Source: an uncultured Actinomycetes bacterium (GTDB taxonomy: Bacteria > Actinomycetota > Acidimicrobiia > Acidimicrobiales > Ilumatobacteraceae). Taken from it: a stretch of DNA of 9,141 nucleotides. The position numbers and the translations under genes are program-made. The stretch is from the NCBI GenBank assembly GCA_903925985.1, contig CAIYHK010000352.1:1-9141 (forward strand), written 5' to 3'. Position 1 is the stretch's first letter. The number at the start of each line of letters is the position of its first letter. Below, one piece after another: positions 6,264 to 9,141 of this stretch. The notes beneath the pieces were generated by a model. It had not been told where the DNA came from. It made no database searches and saw only the letters and a program-made list of their open reading frames with translations.

Positions 6264-7513
6264 TTGTTGGGAAGTATGCGCACCGGCAGTTTTCGTGGAC
6301 CACGGATTTGGCCATTGCTCCACTTAACACCAGCGGTGTCAGAGAGTTCGAAGTTCGGGTAGCGCTTCAAGAACTCTTCGACGGCAATCGTTAGCTCAAG
6401 GCGAGCCAAGTTTGAGCCCATGCAACGATGAATCCCAAGCCCAAACGCTGAATGGCGATTCTCTTCACGGTCGATGATGACCTTGTCGGCATCGGCAAAT
6501 TCTTTTGGATCACGATTGGCAGCGGGGAACGGCAGCAACACCCAGTCCTCGGCCTTCATCGGGCAGCCGTGGAAGTCGATGTCCTCTTTTACCAATCGCG
6601 CCATTGTGACCGGCGCGTAAGCACGGAGAAATTCTTCAATCGCAGTCGGCATCAATTCGGGTTCACGCACAAGTCGCTCGCGGTCAGCGGGCGTGGTGGC
6701 AAGATGCCAAATGCTTGAACCAATTGCCGACCAAGTTGTGTCGATGCCCGCAAGTAGCAACAGAACAATGCTTCCCGCCACATGACGCATCGACAACGGC
6801 TGGTCGTAGATGGTGGCGTTCAGAAGAAACGAGGTGAGATCCTCACGTGGGTTCGCCTGATGTTCTTCAATTTGCACACTGATGTAGTCAAACAAACGAT
6901 CAAACTTTGGCTGACGCACATGAACGGGTTCGTCCACGCCTTCAAGAACATCGTGAACAAACTTGCGGAACAGATCGCTGTCCTCCAGTGGGAAGCCAAG
7001 CATCCGGGCAATCACATTGACTGGAATGTGCTGGGCATAATCCACAGCAGCATCAATAACTTCTTGGCCTGCCACACTGTCAAGCAGTTCATTGCACAAT
7101 GCGCGAACATCACCTTCCCATGCGGCGATCTTCTTTGGTGCAAAAGCTGGAAGCATCACACGCCGAGCGTCATGGTGGAACGGCGGATCGCTGGAGATCG
7201 GAGGTGCGGTACCAATTGGTGCCGGTGGCATGTCTGGCGCCAAGCTCGGCTTCATTCTCGATACAACTACGGACCGACTGGTGAAACGATCGGTGTCATA
7301 GGCGATTTCTGAAACGTACTCATGGGTGACGGGGAGCCACGTGCCGCCATACCGCGTGGTGTGCGCAACGGGACACTTGTCGCGCATCTCATCCCACAAA
7401 GCATGTGCGTTCTCGTTGTACGCAGGATTCGCGTGATCGAAGTCAGTCATCCAATCAGCGACCGGGCCATAGACCTCGTTGAAATAAGTTTCTAGATCTT
7501 TAATGTCAGCCAT
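6260..7513 (-). CDS. Cytochrome P450
   Basis: A soluble bacterial class I P450 of 417 residues that would hydroxylate an organic substrate using oxygen and two electrons. The substrate is not known. The oxygen-activating I-helix is LLLLAGIDTTWSAIGS (AGxDTT at 255-260). The K-helix ExxR is Glu294-Arg297 in EEFLRAYAP. The haem loop is FGLGIHRCMGSNLAR, with Cys364 as the iron ligand. No membrane anchor is present. The start chosen is the ATG at 7513, because GAGG lies 6 nt upstream and the ferredoxin stop is 1 nt upstream. The TTG at 7525 would overlap the ferredoxin. The ferredoxin directly upstream is the natural electron donor. The stop codon overlaps the helicase start by 4 nt. The fold resembles the soluble actinobacterial P450s active on terpenes, steroids or fatty acids, but I cannot assign a CYP family. 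Confidence 0.96.
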   Translation of the reverse strand: MADIKDLETYFNEVYGPVADWMTDFDHANPAYNENAHALWDEMRDKCPVAHTTRYGGTWLPVTHEYVSEIAYDTDRFTSRSVVVSRMKPSLAPDMPPAPIGTAPPISSDPPFHHDARRVMLPAFAPKKIAAWEGDVRALCNELLDSVAGQEVIDAAVDYAQHIPVNVIARMLGFPLEDSDLFRKFVHDVLEGVDEPVHVRQPKFDRLFDYISVQIEEHQANPREDLTSFLLNATIYDQPLSMRHVAGSIVLLLLAGIDTTWSAIGSSIWHLATTPADRERLVREPELMPTAIEEFLRAYAPVTMARLVKEDIDFHGCPMKAEDWVLLPFPAANRDPKEFADADKVIIDREENRHSAFGLGIHRCMGSNLARLELTIAVEEFLKRYPNFELSDTAGVKWSNGQIRGPRKLPVRILPNK

Positions 7514-7514
7514 T

Positions 7515-7709
7515 TCAGTCCTCAATCACGATTGCGTATTCCGGGCAGTTCTTCTCAGCGAGACGCGCCTTGGCTTCAAGCCCATCGGGCACGACACCAT
7601 CGTTCAACACAAAGGCGGTACCGAGGTCGTCAACATCAAATAGTTCTGGCGCTAGCGCGTAGCAACGATTATGACCCTGGCATTTAGACGTGTCGACTTT
7701 GACGCGCAT
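7515..7709 (-). CDS. Single-cluster [3Fe-4S]-type ferredoxin, P450 partner
   Basis: A 64-residue acidic ferredoxin with only three candidate ligand cysteines: Cys10 and Cys16 in CQGHNRC and Cys55 in CPEYA. In ordinary 4Fe-4S ferredoxins the place of His13 would hold a cysteine, so a [3Fe-4S] cluster is expected. The pattern CxxHxxC...CP is well known from ferredoxins encoded beside actinobacterial P450 genes. It should pass electrons from a reductase (not in this window) to the P450, whose start codon lies 1 nt after its stop. The ATG at 7709 has GGGG about 5 nt upstream as a moderate ribosome-binding site. It is the first gene of the ferredoxin-P450-helicase run, behind a palindrome and a possible -10 element. 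Confidence 0.93.
   Translation of the reverse strand: MRVKVDTSKCQGHNRCYALAPELFDVDDLGTAFVLNDGVVPDGLEAKARLAEKNCPEYAIVIED
7520..7523 (-). promoter_or_regulatory. Ribosome-binding site that decides the P450 start
   Basis: GAGG on the minus strand, 6 nt before ATG 7513 and within the last codons of the ferredoxin gene. It favours this ATG over the in-frame TTG at 7525, and indicates coupled translation of ferredoxin and P450. Confidence 0.55.
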
Positions 7710-7718
7710 TGGAACCCC

Positions 7719-7738
7719 ACTTCAACTCACATTGAAGT
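7719..7738. promoter_or_regulatory. Palindrome ahead of the ferredoxin/P450 genes, possible operator
   Basis: ACTTCAA (7719-7725) and TTGAAGT (7732-7738) are perfect 7-bp inverted arms around a 6-base centre. The site begins 9 nt upstream of the ferredoxin ATG. It overlaps a candidate -10 box and would cover the transcript start. Size and position fit a dimeric repressor such as a TetR- or GntR-type protein. No regulator gene is in the window, so the binding partner is unknown. Confidence 0.45.
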
Positions 7739-7741
7739 CTA
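7736..7741 (-). promoter_or_regulatory. Possible -10 box of the ferredoxin-P450 transcript
   Basis: TAGACT on the minus strand, within the 61-nt gap between the hydrolase and ferredoxin genes. It would start transcription near 7729, at the centre of the palindrome. No strong -35 box was found 16-18 nt upstream. The gap may instead be crossed by readthrough from the hydrolase gene. Confidence 0.3.
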
Positions 7742-7770
7742 GGGAGCAAATAGTGTGACAGCGACAGCGG

Positions 7771-8520
7771 TCAGTGCAACTTTTCGCGGAGAAAGCCAAG
7801 CACCTGCTGGACCGAGGGCTCGTGGCGTTGCTCAGTAAGAACCGAATGGTCCCGCTTGGTGGCCGAAGGTAGTTCCACCCCCACGAATGCGTCTCCAAGA
7901 ATTGCACGCAAAGTGGAAAAGCGATCTCCGACCAGCGAATCCTTGTCATATCGCAGACCCAAAACTTGGCAACCCGCTGCGGCGCGTTCAACAACACGTT
8001 CAAGGTCTTGCTTGCTCAAATTGATGTCTGCAGCACGCGACTTGCCGACCGAAAACGGAAGCGAAGGCTGCGATAAAACTGGAGCCAACATGATGTCGTC
8101 GACCATCATGCCAAGGGCGAAGCCACCGCTGAAGCACATGCCTACTGCCCCTACACCTTTGCCCCCGCATTCGTTGTGCAAAGTTGAGGCGAGGGCCCGC
8201 AACCATGAGATCACCGGAGATGTCTTTCCCAACGCCATGGTTGTGAACTCGCGTGAGATGCAGACCTTGGCCATTGACTTTGCAATGTAGGAACCTGACG
8301 GCCCCCTGCCCACTTCACCAACCAACAACGGCATCGCCACTGTGAAGCCACTATCAACAACTTCATTGGCGAATTGCTCAACGAGTGGCGTGATGCCAGG
8401 TATCTCGTGCACAACCACCACAAGTGGTCCAGTTCCACGCCTATAAACCGGGTGAGTCACTCCTTCGTGAGTGAACTCACTTTGATGCCACCCTGAAAGA
8501 ACTTGGTTGCTGGTCTTCAC
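7771..8520 (-). CDS. Dienelactone hydrolase family protein
   Basis: A 249-residue alpha/beta hydrolase of the dienelactone hydrolase type. It has no signal peptide, so it should act in the cytoplasm on an ester or lactone. The first strand ends in LVVVVHEIPGI (about 33-43), where Glu39 matches the glutamate that pairs with the nucleophile in this family. The nucleophile elbow is GMCFSGG with Cys129, a cysteine rather than the serine of most hydrolases. Likely triad partners are Asp192 (in RYDKDS) and His225 (in RDHSVL). The substrate is unknown, and chlorocatechol-pathway genes are absent, so the name describes the family only. The GTG start follows GGGGGA at close range (3 nt). The gene starts 16 nt after the phosphotransferase stop, so the two are likely one transcript. 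Confidence 0.87.
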   Translation of the reverse strand: MKTSNQVLSGWHQSEFTHEGVTHPVYRRGTGPLVVVVHEIPGITPLVEQFANEVVDSGFTVAMPLLVGEVGRGPSGSYIAKSMAKVCISREFTTMALGKTSPVISWLRALASTLHNECGGKGVGAVGMCFSGGFALGMMVDDIMLAPVLSQPSLPFSVGKSRAADINLSKQDLERVVERAAAGCQVLGLRYDKDSLVGDRFSTLRAILGDAFVGVELPSATKRDHSVLTEQRHEPSVQQVLGFLREKLH

Positions 8521-8536
8521 AAATCCCCCAATTTGA

Positions 8537-9141
8537 TTATCGGTACAGCTGATGCAGTTTGTTGAGCGCGGTTTCGGCTAACGCTGGCACAGCGTCACGG
8601 AACCACTCAACACTGGAGCCGTCGTCACCCATAACACCACCGGCGTAACGCGCGTAAACGCCTTCACAGATGACAGCAAGACGGAAATTCCCAAACGCCA
8701 CGTAATAGTCAACCTCTGAGACATCAAGACCCGTGCGTTGCGCATAGCGGTCCACGACATGCTTGTAGGTCGGAAACCCAATCACACCCGTCGGGTCATT
8801 CTCGCGAGTTGCTGGCTCGCCGGGTTCGGCCCAGTACACACCGAGATATCCGACATCGGCAAGTGGATCCCCCAACGTGCAGAGTTCCCAGTCCAACACT
8901 CCAGTGATGCGCCCTGTCTGGGTGTCCACGAGACAATTACCGAAGCGATAGTCACCGTGAGCGATTCCATTTCCCTGTTGGCGTGGAATGTGCGCGGCGA
9001 GAATGCGTGCGACTTCTTCAATCGCTGGTATCTCGCGGCTCTTCGAGTTCTCCCATTGAGTCGACCACCTTTTGACTTGGCGTTCGACATAACCGTCGCG
9101 GCGTGCCAAGTCACCAAGACCGACTGCGTCCACATCAACGG
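8537..9141 (-). CDS. APH-family phosphotransferase, ACAD10-like (N-terminus cut by window edge)
   Basis: About 200 C-terminal residues of a kinase-like phosphotransferase. The frame is open to the right edge. The GTG at 9133 is probably internal, and roughly the N-terminal 130-150 residues with the ATP-binding lobe are missing. The catalytic loop is HGDYRFGN (near 8936-8959), with the catalytic Asp and metal-binding Asn. The metal-binding DWE follows in ITGVLDWELCTLGDPLADVGY. The preceding GYVERQVKRWSTQWE is typical of the branch related to the kinase domain of human ACAD10, frequent in actinobacteria near acyl-CoA dehydrogenases. Relatives phosphorylate hydroxylated acyl compounds, so antibiotic resistance is unlikely. 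The real substrate is unknown. It is the first visible gene of the leftward run, 16 nt before the hydrolase. Confidence 0.88.
   Translation of the reverse strand, partial: VDVDAVGLGDLARRDGYVERQVKRWSTQWENSKSREIPAIEEVARILAAHIPRQQGNGIAHGDYRFGNCLVDTQTGRITGVLDWELCTLGDPLADVGYLGVYWAEPGEPATRENDPTGVIGFPTYKHVVDRYAQRTGLDVSEVDYYVAFGNFRLAVICEGVYARYAGGVMGDDGSSVEWFRDAVPALAETALNKLHQLYR

Noticed and set aside
6264..6323. Upstream GTG start for the helicase
   Set aside because: It would add 20 residues without family support and overlap the P450 gene by 64 nt. The GTGA overlap at 6260-6263 is more typical, although the longer form cannot be excluded.
6782..7312. 176-residue open frame on the + strand within the P450 gene
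   Set aside because: It is antisense to conserved P450 sequence and has no recognisable motif or good ribosome-binding site.
7710..7770. Intrinsic terminator between hydrolase and ferredoxin genes
   Set aside because: Only short imperfect repeats (GACAGC twice; TGAC/GTCA) and no T-run follow on the minus strand. There is no GC-rich stem.
8537..9141. Aminoglycoside resistance kinase
   Set aside because: The HGDYRFGN and DWE motifs are shared by the whole APH superfamily. The surrounding sequence fits the ACAD10-like metabolic branch, and no resistance or mobile genes are near.

Overview
The window is a gene-dense stretch of a bacterial chromosome of moderate GC content (mid-50s percent by eye). 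I count nine protein-coding genes. Seven are complete and two are cut by the window edges. No RNA genes, mobile elements or CRISPR arrays were seen, and no stretch over 300 bases lacks a gene. Frequent GTG starts, tight translational coupling, possible leaderless starts and the families present (a P450 with a one-cluster ferredoxin, a stand-alone B12-binding mutase subunit, a UvrD1/PcrA-like helicase) suggest an actinobacterium. Acidimicrobiia or a related aquatic lineage is plausible, but this is inference from gene content only.

Left end (1-509, + strand): the C-terminal half of an SbtA-type sodium-dependent bicarbonate permease. It converges on, and overlaps by 4 nt, a minus-strand operon at 506-2975 transcribed in the order B12-binding mutase subunit, sucC, sucD. 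The mutase subunit belongs to the enzyme that makes succinyl-CoA from methylmalonyl-CoA. SucCD then converts succinyl-CoA to succinate and captures the energy as a nucleoside triphosphate. The three genes therefore read as the last part of a propionyl-CoA/methylmalonyl-CoA route joined to the TCA cycle. The large catalytic mutase subunit is not in the window.

Middle (3042-3545, + strand): a divergently transcribed gene for a small single-pass membrane protein. Its outer domain looks to me like a Rieske fold that has lost its cluster ligands. Its 3' end overlaps the next minus-strand gene by 19 nt.

Right two-thirds (3527-9141, minus strand): transcription runs leftward through a phosphotransferase of the APH/ACAD10-like type (cut by the edge), a dienelactone hydrolase-family protein, a 61-nt gap with a palindrome and a possible promoter, a three-cysteine ferredoxin, a cytochrome P450, a UvrD/PcrA helicase and a flavodoxin-domain protein. 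Ferredoxin and P450 are separated by one base, and P450 and helicase share GTGA. The P450 and ferredoxin form an obvious redox pair, while the helicase appears to be a housekeeping gene drawn into the same transcript. No ferredoxin reductase is present. I found no convincing wholly new system. The points most worth checking are the degenerate Rieske-like protein, the palindrome over the ferredoxin/P450 promoter and the P450-helicase coupling.
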